A stretch of 64,000 bases of DNA from Ancylobacter novellus DSM 506 (GTDB taxonomy: Bacteria > Pseudomonadota > Alphaproteobacteria > Rhizobiales > Xanthobacteraceae), in the NCBI RefSeq assembly GCF_000092925.1, contig NC_014217.1:682001-746000 (forward strand), read 5' to 3'. The first letter of the stretch is position 1. Every line of letters starts with the position of its first letter. Below the pieces are notes generated by a model. It was not told where the DNA came from and did no database searches. It was given only the letters and a program-made list of their open reading frames with translations. A program made the position numbers and the translations under genes. Below, piece by piece: positions 27,220 to 38,043 of the stretch.

Positions 27220-27389
27220 GCCCGTACTCTCCTGGCCGCCCGTGGCGACGTTCCGCCCTTATAGCCGAGCCTCCGCCGCTGCACGAGGGCGGCATGAGGG
27301 CTCGCAATGGCGAAACGGTGGGGCTATCTAAGGTTTGAACGGCGTTTGGGAAAGCGGGGCCGGCCCGCTCCGGCGCCTCACGGATTCCC

Positions 27390-27896
27390 ATGGCCGATAC
27401 CGACACCGCGCCGTTCTGGCGCACCAAGTCATTGGAAGAAATGGACTCTTCCGAGTGGGAGAGTCTGTGCGACGGCTGCGGGCGCTGCTGCCTCGTCAAA
27501 TTGCAGGACGAGGACACCGAGGCCATCGCCTATACCGACATCGGCTGCAAGCTGCTCGACGAGTTCGGCTGCCGCTGCCGCGACTACCCGAACCGGCAGG
27601 CGCAGATCGAGGACTGCGTGCGCCTGACGCCCGAGACCGTGCGCGCCATCGACTGGCTGCCGCCCTCCTGCGCCTATCGGCTGGTCGAGGAGGGGCGCGA
27701 CCTCTACTGGTGGCACCACCTCGTCTCCGGTGACAGGGACACGGTGCACGCGGCCGGCGTCTCGGTGCGCGGCAAGGTGGCGGCGCTGGAGGACGAACTG
27801 CCGCTCGAGGACTTCGTCGACCACATGGTGCGCTGGCCCCTGCGCCTGCCACGTGGCGCCATGCAGCGACCGGCCGCGCAACGGCGGAAGGGCTGA
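27390..27896 (+). CDS. YcgN family cysteine cluster protein
   Basis: 168 residues of the UPF0260/YcgN family. Clustered cysteines are visible in [38 protein letters not shown] and PSCAYR, as expected of a metal-binding CxxCxxCC protein. Function is unproven; the family is probably cytosolic. Confidence 0.92.
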   Translation: MADTDTAPFWRTKSLEEMDSSEWESLCDGCGRCCLVKLQDEDTEAIAYTDIGCKLLDEFGCRCRDYPNRQAQIEDCVRLTPETVRAIDWLPPSCAYRLVEEGRDLYWWHHLVSGDRDTVHAAGVSVRGKVAALEDELPLEDFVDHMVRWPLRLPRGAMQRPAAQRRKG

Positions 27897-27936
27897 ACGG
27901 CGCTCAGGGTCGGTTGCCCGAGCTTTCCGAACGCCG

Positions 27937-28515
27937 TCAGCGCACCAGCGGGGCGGTCAGCAGCACGATGGCGAAGGTGCCGACCACGGCGGCGCCGACG
28001 CGCGGGACCAGCCCCTCGCAGGCGGTGGTCTCGACCGTGCGCCCCAGCAGCGCGCCGAAGCCGATCCAGCCAAGCGCCACGCCGGCGACGAGGCAGCCGA
28101 AGGAGAGAAGGTAGGCCCAGCCGTAGTCCGCCTGCAGCGGCACGACGGCGAGGGCGAAGACAATGGCCTTCGGGTTGAGCAGCGTGGTCAGGAAGACGCG
28201 GGCGGGGGTGACGATGCCGGCGACCAGCGCCGGCCGCCGGGCGCCGGGCCAGAGCTTCCAGGCGAGCGCGACGAGATAGGCGCCGACGGCGAGGCGCAGG
28301 GCGATGCCGAGCGACGGCGACGCCGCCACGGCCGGGCCGAGCCCGTAGCCGATCACCGAGATGGCGATGAGATAGCCGGCCGCTTCCGCCGGCACGAGCG
28401 GCAGCGCCTGCCGGAAGCCGGCGGAGGCGGCGCCGGTGGCCAGCAGCGAATTGGTCGGTCCGGGAGTCGCGAGGATAGCGAGCGCGGCGAGGGCGAACAG
28501 CAGGGGATCGGTCAT
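27937..28515 (-). CDS. LysE family translocator (amino-acid/metabolite exporter)
   Basis: A 192-residue inner-membrane protein with six hydrophobic helices. It begins MTDPLLFALAALAILATPGP, where the TPGPxN motif typical of LysE/RhtB exporters is followed by TNSLLATGAASAG. LNPKAIVFALAVVP matches the second signature. The substrate cannot be told from sequence. Confidence 0.88.
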   Translation of the reverse strand: MTDPLLFALAALAILATPGPTNSLLATGAASAGFRQALPLVPAEAAGYLIAISVIGYGLGPAVAASPSLGIALRLAVGAYLVALAWKLWPGARRPALVAGIVTPARVFLTTLLNPKAIVFALAVVPLQADYGWAYLLSFGCLVAGVALGWIGFGALLGRTVETTACEGLVPRVGAAVVGTFAIVLLTAPLVR

Positions 28516-28600
28516 ACCGTCGCGTCTAGCGGCGCCGGCCGCGGCGGGCATCGGGGGCAGTGCTTAGACAATAGGGGGTGCGGCAGCGAGCCGCATCGTC

Positions 28601-28690
28601 CGTCGTTCCGGACGGTCGCAGGCCGATCCGGGATCGTCATCGAAATGGAGGGCGATCCCGGCTCTCCGCTGCGCTTCGGCCGGGATGACG
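28601..28690. repeat. Extragenic palindromic repeat (CGTCATCCCGGA type), copy 2
   Basis: Starts CGTCGTTCCGGACGGTCGCA and ends CGGCCGGGATGACGG, with the internal GATCCGGGATCG / GCGATCCCGG pair shared with the copies at 8081, 36337 and 59697. Confidence 0.85.
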
Positions 28691-28725
28691 GTATTCTCAG
28701 GGCGAGTGGAGGAACGATCCGGCCT

Positions 28726-29865
28726 TCACAGCGCCAGCACGCTCTTGTCCACCTGGGTGATGTCCTTCACCCCCGTGAGCGCCATGGAGACGTCGAGCTC
28801 CTTGCGGATGATATCGATCGCCTTGGCGACGCCGGCCTGGCCACCCGCGGCGAGCGACCACAGGAAGGCCTTGCCCATCAGGCAGCCCTTGGCGCCGAGC
28901 GCCACCGCCTTGAGCACGTCCTGGCCGGACTGCACGCCGCCGTCGAACCAGATCTCGCTCTTGCCCCCGCCGATGGCGTCGACGATGCGCGGCAGCGCCG
29001 AGATGGAGGCGACGGCGCCGTCGAGCTGACGGCCGCCATGGTTCGACACCACGATGGCGTCGGCGCCGGTGGCCGCGGCCATCTTCGCGTCCTCGACGTC
29101 GAGCACGCCCTTGAGGATCAGCTTGCCCGGCCAGATGGAGCGCACCCATTCGACGTCCTTCCACGACAGGGAGGGGTCGAACTGGCTGCCGATCCACTGC
29201 GACAGGGTGGTGAGGCTGTCGCCGCCGGGCACGCGGTCGGCGAGGTTGCCGAAGGTGCGGCGCTTGCCGCCCAGCACGCCGAGCGCCCAGCCGGGCTTGG
29301 TGGCGATGTCGATCGCATTGGCGAGCGTCAGCTTGGGCGGCACGGACAGGCCGTTCTTGATGTCCATGTGGCGCTGGCCCTGGATCTGCAGGTCGAGCGT
29401 CAGCACGAGGGCCGAGCATTTGGCGGCCTTGGCGCGCTCGATCAGCGATTCCGAGAACTTGCGGTCGCGCATGACGTAGAGCTGGAACCAGAATGGCTTG
29501 TCGACCGCGCCGGCGACGTCCTCGATCGAGCAGATCGAGACGGTGGAAAGGGTGAAGGGGATGCCGGCGGCCTGCGCGGCGCGGCAGCCGTGGATCTCGC
29601 CATTGCCGTGGAACAGGCCGGTGAGGCCGGTCGGCGCGATGGCGAGCGGGAGCGCGACCTTCTCGCCGATCATGGTGGTGGCGGTCGAGCGGTCGGAGAC
29701 GTCGATCATCACCCGCTGGCGCAGCGGGATGGCCTCGAGCGCCGTGCGGTTGGCGCGGATCGTCACCTCGTCATAGGAGCCGCGGTCGGCGTAGTGGAAG
29801 ATCGCCCGCGGCACCTTGCGCTTGGCGATGGCGCGAAGGTCCTGGATGTTGGTGACGACGGCCAT
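28726..29865 (-). CDS. lldD: FMN-dependent L-lactate dehydrogenase / alpha-hydroxy-acid oxidase
   Basis: A 379-residue FMN TIM-barrel enzyme oxidising L-lactate to pyruvate, feeding quinones. Signatures: SNHGGRQLDGAVAS (active-site His and Arg), IWFDGGVQSGQDVLKAVALG (FMN phosphate) and LVLTLDLQIQGQRHMD. It lies just downstream of a lactate permease and is divergent from a FadR-type regulator, which makes lactate the likely substrate. Confidence 0.92.
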   Translation of the reverse strand: MAVVTNIQDLRAIAKRKVPRAIFHYADRGSYDEVTIRANRTALEAIPLRQRVMIDVSDRSTATTMIGEKVALPLAIAPTGLTGLFHGNGEIHGCRAAQAAGIPFTLSTVSICSIEDVAGAVDKPFWFQLYVMRDRKFSESLIERAKAAKCSALVLTLDLQIQGQRHMDIKNGLSVPPKLTLANAIDIATKPGWALGVLGGKRRTFGNLADRVPGGDSLTTLSQWIGSQFDPSLSWKDVEWVRSIWPGKLILKGVLDVEDAKMAAATGADAIVVSNHGGRQLDGAVASISALPRIVDAIGGGKSEIWFDGGVQSGQDVLKAVALGAKGCLMGKAFLWSLAAGGQAGVAKAIDIIRKELDVSMALTGVKDITQVDKSVLAL

Positions 29866-29922
29866 GGCGTGTTCCTCCCCCGGAACGTTTTCGGGGGAGG
29901 CTGGTACCTCCCCCGATCGGCG

Positions 29923-31620
<1,698 letters not shown>

Positions 31621-31852
31621 AAGCGTTTCTCCGGGGGCGGGGCGGACGGAGTTTTCTCTCCGCTTCTGGCGTTCGCTTGGGCGCGGCGGGTGCCGGGCCG
31701 GCCCTCCGCATGGGAAGGGTTACAAAAAAGTCTCGCTTGGTAAGTTCTTCTTACCATTCAAGTCAATTGGTCCACGGATTAGCCTTTGGTCGAGTGTCGT
31801 TGACGGCGACCGGGAAATAACGTTGGAAAAACAAGACGGCGGAGGGGAGACC
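31621..31852. promoter_or_regulatory. Divergent lactate-operon control region with inverted repeat
   Basis: Between lldP and the GntR-type regulator. It holds a perfect repeat TGGTAAG-n5-CTTACCA (31738-31756) and, 13 bases on, AATTGGTCCACGGATT, which resembles half of an LldR-type site (AATTGGT...ACCAATT). These are candidate operators for the regulator encoded beside them. The regulator gene itself has a strong GGAGGGGAG site just before its GTG. Confidence 0.6.
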
Positions 31853-32614
31853 GTGGAAGGGCTGCGCACACCGAAACTGGCCGAGGCGATCGCCGAGCAC
31901 ATTGAGCGGCTCATATTGGAAGGCGTGCTGCGGCCGGGCGAGAAGCTCGCCAGCGAGCGCGACCTCGCCGAGCGGCTGGAGGTATCGCGCCCCTCGCTGC
32001 GCGATGCGCTGGAGATGCTGGAGAAGCGCGGGCTGCTCGCCACCAGCCGCGACGGCACGCGGGTGACGCAGTTCCTCTCGGGCCTCACCGACCCGCTGGC
32101 GGGGCTGCTGCAATCCAACGAGCAGGTGACGGCGGATTATTTCGAGTACCGCGCCGCGGTCGAGCGCACCGCCGCCGGGCTGGCCGCCGTGCGCGCCACC
32201 GCGCCGGAGCGGCAGGCGATCCGCGAATGCCTCGCCGAGATGGCGGCGGCGCACGAGGCACTGGATGCGGACCGCGAGGCCGAGGCCGATATCGTGCTGC
32301 ACCGGCTGATCTACGCCGCCTCGCACAACCTCGTCATCCTGCACGTCATGCGCGCCTTCTCGGAGATGCTGAGGCGCGACATTTTCTTCAACCGCACCAG
32401 CCTGTTCGCGCAGGCCGCCTTCCGCGACGCGCTGCTCGCCCAGCACAAGGCGATCGGCGAGGCGGTGGTGGCGGGCGATCCCGACGCCGCCGAGCGGGCG
32501 GTCTACGAGCACCTGAAGTTCACCGGCGACACGGTCGAGAAGACCCGTGTCGACGCCGCCCGCGTCGACCTCGCCGTGCGCCGGCTCAACCGCTCGACGC
32601 TGCTGTCGGGGTGA
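31853..32614 (+). CDS. FadR/GntR family regulator (LldR-like)
   Basis: 253 residues: N-terminal winged helix (EGVLRPGEKLASERDLAERL, VSRPSLRDALEMLEKRGLL) and a C-terminal FCD ligand domain with metal-site residues in the helices EYRAAVERTAAGLAA, DIVLHRLIYAASHN and LLAQHKAIGEAVVAGD. It is divergent from lldP-lldD, so lactate-responsive repression is the likely role. The GTG at 31853 is chosen for its strong ribosome site; a TTG at 31823 is the alternative. Confidence 0.87.
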   Translation: MEGLRTPKLAEAIAEHIERLILEGVLRPGEKLASERDLAERLEVSRPSLRDALEMLEKRGLLATSRDGTRVTQFLSGLTDPLAGLLQSNEQVTADYFEYRAAVERTAAGLAAVRATAPERQAIRECLAEMAAAHEALDADREAEADIVLHRLIYAASHNLVILHVMRAFSEMLRRDIFFNRTSLFAQAAFRDALLAQHKAIGEAVVAGDPDAAERAVYEHLKFTGDTVEKTRVDAARVDLAVRRLNRSTLLSG

Positions 32615-32619
32615 GGGGG

Positions 32620-33036
32620 TCAGCGCTCGCCGCCGCGTGCCTCGATCATCTTCCAGCCGTTCCCCGACGGATCGCGGAAGCTGGCGTCCACATTGCCGTA
32701 GCGCTCTTCCGGCGCTTGCGTGAACTCCACGCCGAGCGCAGCCAGCCGGGCATGGGCGGCCCGGCAATCGTCGACCGCCAGCACCAGCGGGGGCATCGCG
32801 CCCTTGGCGACGATCTCGGCCACGGACTGCGCCGTCACGGCGTCCAGCGTCGGGACGTGCGGCTTGAACAGGCCGAGCTGGAAGAACGGCTGCTCGGGAT
32901 GCTCCACGGTCAGCCAGCGATAGTCGCCGTTGCGCACGTCCGTGTGGACGCGGAACCCCAGCTTGCCGACATAGAACTCGACCGCCTCGTCCTGGTCGCG
33001 GACATAGAGACCGACCACTTGAATGCCCTGGCTCAT
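32620..33036 (-). CDS. VOC family protein (glyoxalase/dioxygenase fold)
   Basis: A 138-residue single VOC module pair: VGLYVRDQDEAVEFYVGKLG at the start and FRDPSGNGWKMIEARGG at the end are the hallmark strands of glyoxalase/bleomycin-resistance proteins. EHPEQPFFQLGL carries a candidate metal Glu. Enzymatic role not readable. Its ATG overlaps the AraC gene stop by 4 bases: last gene of a three-gene operon. Confidence 0.88.
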   Translation of the reverse strand: MSQGIQVVGLYVRDQDEAVEFYVGKLGFRVHTDVRNGDYRWLTVEHPEQPFFQLGLFKPHVPTLDAVTAQSVAEIVAKGAMPPLVLAVDDCRAAHARLAALGVEFTQAPEERYGNVDASFRDPSGNGWKMIEARGGER

Positions 33037-33521
33037 GAGACCTCCATCTGTTGGGTCTTCTTGATAGGCGCCGGGTCCTGTCGCCGCTTCTCCGAAACTG
33101 CGATTGTGAGGCCGGGCCGCAGGGCGGCGTTGACGAAGCAGGCGGGTGTGGGGCCGGGCCGGTCGGGCATGGCCTGCACGCAGGCCCGCATGTCGCTCGG
33201 GCTTCGGCCATAGACGTCGCGGAACACGCGCCCGAACGTGCCCAGGCTGTTCCAGCCCGCCTGGAAGGCGATCTCGATGATGGGGGCGTCGGTGTCGCGC
33301 AGCAGCGATCTGGCGCGCTCGAGCCGGCGCGTGAGGAGGTAGCGGTGCGGCGGGACGCCGAAGGCTGCCTTGAAGGAGTGCGCGAAATGCGCCGGTGAGA
33401 CGCCGCTGACTTTTGCCAGCCGCTCCACCGGCCAGGCCTCGTGCGAGGCCGCGTCCATATGGTCCTTGGCTCGCAGCAGGCGACGCAGCAATTCGGCGCT
33501 CTGTCCCTGCCGCATCCTCAT
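33033..33521 (-). CDS. AraC family transcriptional regulator (short, DNA-binding domain)
   Basis: 162 residues: the two helix-turn-helix motifs of AraC (PVERLAKVSGVSPAHFAHSF and IEIAFQAGWNSLGTFGRVFR) lie at the N-terminus, followed by a 40-residue tail (CVQAMPDRPGPTPACFVNAA) with no separate ligand domain. This layout fits regulators paired with a VOC protein. It overlaps both neighbours by 4 bases, so transporter, regulator and VOC protein are one operon. Confidence 0.88.
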   Translation of the reverse strand: MRMRQGQSAELLRRLLRAKDHMDAASHEAWPVERLAKVSGVSPAHFAHSFKAAFGVPPHRYLLTRRLERARSLLRDTDAPIIEIAFQAGWNSLGTFGRVFRDVYGRSPSDMRACVQAMPDRPGPTPACFVNAALRPGLTIAVSEKRRQDPAPIKKTQQMEVS

Positions 33522-34417
33522 GCCCCCGGATGCTCGGCGATGGCCTCGGCGCGGGTGACCTTGTGCAGGCCCAGCACCATGGCGCAGCCCAGCCCGATGG
33601 CGGCGGTGCCGACGATCTGGAGCGGCGAGAGCGTCTCGCCCAGCAGCAGCGTGCCGATCAGCACCGCGACGCCGGTGACGGCGAACTCGACGCTGACCGC
33701 GCGGGTCGGGCCGATGGAGGAAAGCAGGGCGAAATAGACGACATAGGTGAGCCCGCTCATCACCGCACCGAGGATCAGCAGGTAGAGATAATCCACCGGC
33801 GCCGGCCAGGCCGGGATCGGCACGACGAAGAGCAGCGGCAGGCAGACGACACCGCCAACGAGGAAGGAGCCGGCCGTGATCTCAATCACCCCGGCATCCT
33901 TGAGCTTGTGGCCGACATAGACGCTGCCGACGGCCGCCGAAAAAGTCGAGATGAGCGAGGCGAGGCTGCCGAGGATGAAGTCGGTGGTGATCGGCTGCGA
34001 GGGAAAGCCGACCAGCATGACCACGCCGACGACGCCGAGCGCGATGCCCAGCGCGGCGCCCGTCGTGATCGGCTCGATGCCGAATATCCGCGCCACCAGC
34101 ATGGAGAAGATCGGGATGGTGGTGACGATGATCGCCGACATCGCCGTGCCGATCAGCGGCAGGCCGTAAAGCAGCCCGACCAGCTGCAGCACCACGGTGG
34201 TGAGGCCGACGAAGACCAGCGGCTTGAAGCCGAAGCTGAAATCAAGCCGGCGTCCGGCGAGCCTCGCCCCGGCGAGCAGCACCACGCCGGCGATGAGGCA
34301 GCGGAAGGCGACCGTGGCGCCCCAGCCGAAGGCGTGGATGGCGTGAATGGCGACGAGGAAAGAACTGCCCCAGGTGAGGGCCAGGAAGATGTAGGCGGTG
34401 ATGTCTCTGGGGCTCAT
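33518..34417 (-). CDS. EamA/DMT family transporter
   Basis: A 299-residue membrane protein with ten predicted helices and two EamA repeats. It starts MSPRDITAYIFLALTWGSSF; repeats end in VGVVMLVGFPS and in GLGCAMVLGLHK. Members export amino acids, drugs or metabolites; the substrate is unknown. First gene of a three-gene overlapping operon with the AraC regulator and VOC protein. Confidence 0.9.
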   Translation of the reverse strand: MSPRDITAYIFLALTWGSSFLVAIHAIHAFGWGATVAFRCLIAGVVLLAGARLAGRRLDFSFGFKPLVFVGLTTVVLQLVGLLYGLPLIGTAMSAIIVTTIPIFSMLVARIFGIEPITTGAALGIALGVVGVVMLVGFPSQPITTDFILGSLASLISTFSAAVGSVYVGHKLKDAGVIEITAGSFLVGGVVCLPLLFVVPIPAWPAPVDYLYLLILGAVMSGLTYVVYFALLSSIGPTRAVSVEFAVTGVAVLIGTLLLGETLSPLQIVGTAAIGLGCAMVLGLHKVTRAEAIAEHPGA

Positions 34418-34588
34418 GAACGACACGCCGGCACGCGGGACGCAGCCCGGAGGGCCGACGGCGCCGGAACGTAGCCGGGCGCGCGCGGCTGTCAATGCGT
34501 CGTCGCGGCAAGAGAAGCGGCAGGTGAATAGGTGGGTATTGCCGCACAACCGTTGCCCGCGGCGCGGCGAGCGGCTAGACGTCTCGGC

Positions 34589-34915
34589 ATGAAATCGATC
34601 GACAACTTCCACGACCGCCAGAAGACCTCCGCCGACGCCAAGGCGCGCCTCGTCGCCAAGCTCGCCTCCCGGCCCCGCGCCGACGATCCGGCCGTGCTCG
34701 CACGGGCCGCCGAGCGCAAGGCCGCGGCCGAGGCACGCGAGGCCGCCCGCATCGCCCGCAAGGAGGCGCAGGCCGCCGCCGAGCTCGCCGCCCGTCAGGC
34801 CGCCGCCGAGCAGGCCGCCGCCGCCGAGGCCGAGAAGCAGCAGCGCGAGGCCGACGCCAAGGCCCGCCGCGACGAGCGCTATGCCGCGCGCAAGGCGCGT
34901 GTCGGCAAGCGCTGA
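34589..34915 (+). CDS. DUF6481 family protein
   Basis: 108 residues, nearly all charged helix: starts MKSIDNFHDRQKTSADAKAR, then long Ala/Arg/Glu-rich repeats likely forming a coiled coil. It resembles DUF6481. The ATG at 34589 is chosen by family start. Function unknown. Confidence 0.8.
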   Translation: MKSIDNFHDRQKTSADAKARLVAKLASRPRADDPAVLARAAERKAAAEAREAARIARKEAQAAAELAARQAAAEQAAAAEAEKQQREADAKARRDERYAARKARVGKR

Positions 34916-34948
34916 CCTCAGCCCGCCGCCGAACCCAGGCCCCGAGCT

Positions 34949-35506
34949 TCAACCCGCCGCGCGCTGGCCGGCGAACTGGCCGCCATAGCCGCGCTGGGGC
35001 ACGCCGAGCGTCTGCTCGAGGATGAGCTGGCACACCTTCATGCCGGCGCGCAGGCGGATCGGCCGCGGGCCGAGATTGATGATCTCGAGCTGGATGCGCC
35101 CCGTTGAGCCGGCATGGATGGTCGGCGCGGTGAGATGCACGATGAGCCCGATGCGGGCGAGCGAGCTCTTGCCCTCGACGCGGGCGGCGAGGCGCGCCCC
35201 GGCGCGCAGATCCACCCGCTCCAGCGTCCAGCCGAGCACCAGCCGGCCGGGCGCGAGCACGAAGCCGTCGGGCCCGATCTCGATGTCGTCGGCCATGCGG
35301 GTGATGGCCTCGCGGAAGGAATAGCCAGGGCCGGCCGGGTCGATGACCGGGTCCTCGTCGTCGGCCGGCGGGCGGTAGAGCGTGAGCCGGCTGTCGAGCC
35401 TGAGATCCACCCCGTTCGGCGCATAGAACTCCGCCGGCGGCACCGGCTCGATGGTCACCGAGCCTTCCGCCATGGCGTCGAGAATGTCGCGGTCGGTCAG
35501 GATCAA
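34949..35506 (-). CDS. dcd: dCTP deaminase (Dcd/DUT family)
   Basis: A 185-residue enzyme deaminating dCTP to dUTP for thymidylate synthesis. Signatures: LTDRDILDAM, PNGVDLRLDSRLTLYRP, LAPGRLVLGWTLE, ARVEGKSSLARIGLIVHLTA (catalytic Glu region) and INLGPRPIRLRAGMKVCQL. A TTG at 35506 is the likely start because the family begins (M)ILTDRxI; upstream in-frame codons have no ATG until well outside the fold. Length then matches the usual 184-190. Confidence 0.87.
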   Translation of the reverse strand: MILTDRDILDAMAEGSVTIEPVPPAEFYAPNGVDLRLDSRLTLYRPPADDEDPVIDPAGPGYSFREAITRMADDIEIGPDGFVLAPGRLVLGWTLERVDLRAGARLAARVEGKSSLARIGLIVHLTAPTIHAGSTGRIQLEIINLGPRPIRLRAGMKVCQLILEQTLGVPQRGYGGQFAGQRAAG

Positions 35507-35749
35507 GGCCGGCCATCCCTCGATTTCTGTTGCAGCGCAACGATCGGTAACACGCTTTGCGCCGAGGGGGAACGTCGGCGCGGGCGCCGGCGTTGCGGCG
35601 CCTCGCGGGAGCCGCCGCAAATCGTCGCCGTGCGTTGCAATAGCGGCCGTGCGTGGCTGCAATGAAACGGGCTTGAGCCGGCGAGGCGAGCGCGCCAATT
35701 CATAGGGAGATCATTTCTTGCGGCGCATGCCGCTCATTCGGAGTTCCCC

Positions 35750-36319
35750 ATGACCGCCCTTCCCAAGCTCCTCGGCATTTCCGGCAGCCTGCGCTCCGGC
35801 GCCTTCTCCACCGCCGTGCTGGAGGCCCTGAAGAAGGCGATCGCGCCGAAGGCGGAGCTCACCGTGCTCACCCTCAACGACGTGCCGCTCTACAATCAGG
35901 ACGAAGACGGCGCGACCCAGCCTTCCGGCGCGGGGGCGCTGCGCGCGGCTATCGCCGCGGCGGACGGCGTGATTTTCGCCTCGCCCGAATATAATTACGG
36001 CACCTCCGGCGCGATGAAGAACGCCGTCGACTGGGGCTCGCGGCCCTACGCCAAGGGCGCGCTGATCGGCAAGCCGGTGCTGGTCGTCACCTCCTCGCCG
36101 GGCTCGACCGGCGGCATCCGCGCCCAGGCGCAGCTGCGCGAATCGCTGAGCGCGGCGGGCGCGCGGGTGGTGACCTATCCCCACCTCGCCATCCCCAATG
36201 TCGGCGAGAAGATCAAAGACGGCGAGTTCGCGGACGAGAAGACCCGCGCCTTCCTCGCCGGCGGCGTCGACGCGCTGCTGAAGGAAATCCGCCTCGCCGC
36301 GCTGGGCAAGGCGGGCTGA
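35750..36319 (+). CDS. NADPH-dependent FMN reductase family protein
   Basis: A 189-residue flavodoxin-fold quinone/FMN/chromate-type reductase. FMN phosphate loop SGSLRSGAFSTAVLEAL, and the conserved FASPEYNYGTSGAMKNAVDW with SRP-like GSRPYAKG. It probably supplies reduced flavin or detoxifies quinones. It stands alone, followed by a palindromic repeat. Confidence 0.92.
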   Translation: MTALPKLLGISGSLRSGAFSTAVLEALKKAIAPKAELTVLTLNDVPLYNQDEDGATQPSGAGALRAAIAAADGVIFASPEYNYGTSGAMKNAVDWGSRPYAKGALIGKPVLVVTSSPGSTGGIRAQAQLRESLSAAGARVVTYPHLAIPNVGEKIKDGEFADEKTRAFLAGGVDALLKEIRLAALGKAG

Positions 36320-36336
36320 GGCATTCTGATTCAACC

Positions 36337-36427
36337 CGTCATCCCGGACGGCCGAAGGCCGATCCGGGATCGCGCAAACATCGGAGAGCGATCCCGGCTC
36401 TCCGCTGCGCTTCGGCCGGGATGACGG
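36337..36427. repeat. Extragenic palindromic repeat (CGTCATCCCGGA type), copy 3
   Basis: Starts CGTCATCCCGGACGGCCGAA and ends CGGCCGGGATGACGG. It is nearly identical to the copy at 59697-59775, including the CGCAAACATCGGAGAGCG loop. Confidence 0.88.
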
Positions 36428-36511
36428 CTTCTTCCCGGATGTCGGCTCCACCCCCTTGAGTACCGGGCGCGTTCGGCCACACTGCGCCCGGTCCGTCACC
36501 GGGAGGAGCGC

Positions 36512-38038
36512 ATGCGCCGCCGAATTCTCACCCTTGGTCTCCTTCTCGCGCTGACCGCGCCGGCCGCCGCCGATCCCGTGCCGCGCGAGCGGCTGGAGGC
36601 GGCGCTGGCCGCGCTCGACGACATGGCGCAGCAGGCGGTGGCGGACGGGCAGGTGCCCGGCCTCGCCATCGCCGTGGTGCAGGGCGACGCGCCGGTGTTC
36701 CTCAAGGGCTACGGCCTGCGCGCGCAGGGCAAGCAGGCGACGGTCGACGCCGACACCGTGTTCCAGCTCGCCTCCTTCTCCAAGCCGATCTCGGCAACGG
36801 TCGTCGCCGCGCTGGTGAGCGAAGGGCTGGTGGAATGGAACAGCAGCATCGCCACGCTCGACCCGTCCTTCCGGCTGCAAGGAGCCTATCCGACCCAGCA
36901 GCTCACCGTCCGCGACCTGTTCGCCCACCGCTCCGGCCTGCCGGGGGACGCGGGCAACGAGCTGGAGGCGTTCGGCTTTGACCGCGCGACGATCCTGCAT
37001 CGGCTGGCGCTGGTGCCGCCGTCCTCCAGCTTCCGCGCCGGCTATTCCTACTCGAATTTCGGTCTCACCGAGGGCGCGGTAGCCGCCGCCAAGCCGACCG
37101 GCAAGGCCTGGGAGGACGTGGCGCAGGAGAAGCTCTACGGCCCGCTCGGCATGAGCTCGACCTCCTCGCGCCATTCCGATTTCCTCAAGCGCACCAACCG
37201 GGCGGAGCTGCATATCGGCGGGCCCGGCAAATGGGCGGCGAAGCTCCCGCGCGACCCGGACGCGCAGGCGCCGGCGGGCGGCGTGTCGTCGAATGTGCGC
37301 GATCTCGCGCAATGGCTGCGGCTGGAGATATCCGGCGGCACGTTCAACGGGAGCCCGATGATCAAGCCTACGGCGCTCGCCGCGACGCACGAACCCCTTA
37401 TGGCGCGGGGCAACAACCCGGTCACCGGCGCCGCCTCCTTCTACGGCCTCGGCTGGAACGTCGAGTTCGGCCGGCACGGGCTGAGCTGGGGCCATGCCGG
37501 GGCGTTCAGCGTCGGCGCGCGCACGCTGGTGACGATCTATCCCGAGGCGAAGCTCGGCATCGTCGTGCTGGCCAACGCCTTCCCGACCGGCGTGCCGGAG
37601 GGGCTGGCGGACAGCTTCTTCGACGTCGCCTTCGACGGGAAGATCTCGAAGGACTGGCTGACCCCCTGGAACGCCGCTTATGCCGGCATGTTCGGTCCGG
37701 CGGTCGAGGCGGCGAAGAAGGAATACGCCGCGCCGGCGGGCGGGGCGATGCCGGCCGCGCCGCTCAAGGCCTATGCGGGGCGCTACGCCAACGCCTATGT
37801 CGGCGCCGCCGAGGTCGCGGCGGTGGGCGACAAGCTGGAGCTGCGGCTGGGGCCGCAGGGCAAGGCGCGCGTCCCGCTGATCCATTTCAACCGCGACGTC
37901 TTCCTCTACTACCCGACGCCCGAGCTGCCGGACCTGCCGGCCGGGGTCAGCTTCTCGCTCGGCCCGGACGGCACGGCGCGCGCGCTAACCCTCGAGGATC
38001 TCGACGGTTTAGGGCTGGGCACGCTGGCGCGGGAGTGA
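36512..38038 (+). CDS. Serine hydrolase (beta-lactamase/class C-like) with C-terminal DUF3471-like domain
   Basis: 508 residues, secreted (signal peptide ending PAAA-DPV). The penicillin-recognising fold has SxxK in QLASFSKPIS and the YxN motif in GYSYSNFGLTEG. HAGAFSVGAR occupies the place of the third (KTG-like) motif as HxG. The C-terminal 100 residues (APLKAYAGRYANAYVGAAEV...) are a beta-barrel domain of DUF3471 type. More likely a D-aminopeptidase/esterase-like serine hydrolase than a true beta-lactamase. Confidence 0.88.
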   Translation: MRRRILTLGLLLALTAPAAADPVPRERLEAALAALDDMAQQAVADGQVPGLAIAVVQGDAPVFLKGYGLRAQGKQATVDADTVFQLASFSKPISATVVAALVSEGLVEWNSSIATLDPSFRLQGAYPTQQLTVRDLFAHRSGLPGDAGNELEAFGFDRATILHRLALVPPSSSFRAGYSYSNFGLTEGAVAAAKPTGKAWEDVAQEKLYGPLGMSSTSSRHSDFLKRTNRAELHIGGPGKWAAKLPRDPDAQAPAGGVSSNVRDLAQWLRLEISGGTFNGSPMIKPTALAATHEPLMARGNNPVTGAASFYGLGWNVEFGRHGLSWGHAGAFSVGARTLVTIYPEAKLGIVVLANAFPTGVPEGLADSFFDVAFDGKISKDWLTPWNAAYAGMFGPAVEAAKKEYAAPAGGAMPAAPLKAYAGRYANAYVGAAEVAAVGDKLELRLGPQGKARVPLIHFNRDVFLYYPTPELPDLPAGVSFSLGPDGTARALTLEDLDGLGLGTLARE

Positions 38039-38043
38039 TCCCG

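Noticed and set aside
24823..27264. An 813-codon plus-strand frame opposite PBP1A
   Set aside because: Shadow of PBP1A, whose catalytic motifs are all intact.
35711..37885. A 724-codon minus-strand frame opposite the FMN reductase and serine hydrolase
   Set aside because: It spans two unrelated genes and an extragenic repeat, which a real gene would not do.
36512..38038. Serine hydrolase considered as an antibiotic-resistance beta-lactamase
   Set aside because: It has the SxxK and YxN motifs but a C-terminal beta-barrel domain and HxG third motif typical of esterase/peptidase relatives; no reason to call resistance.
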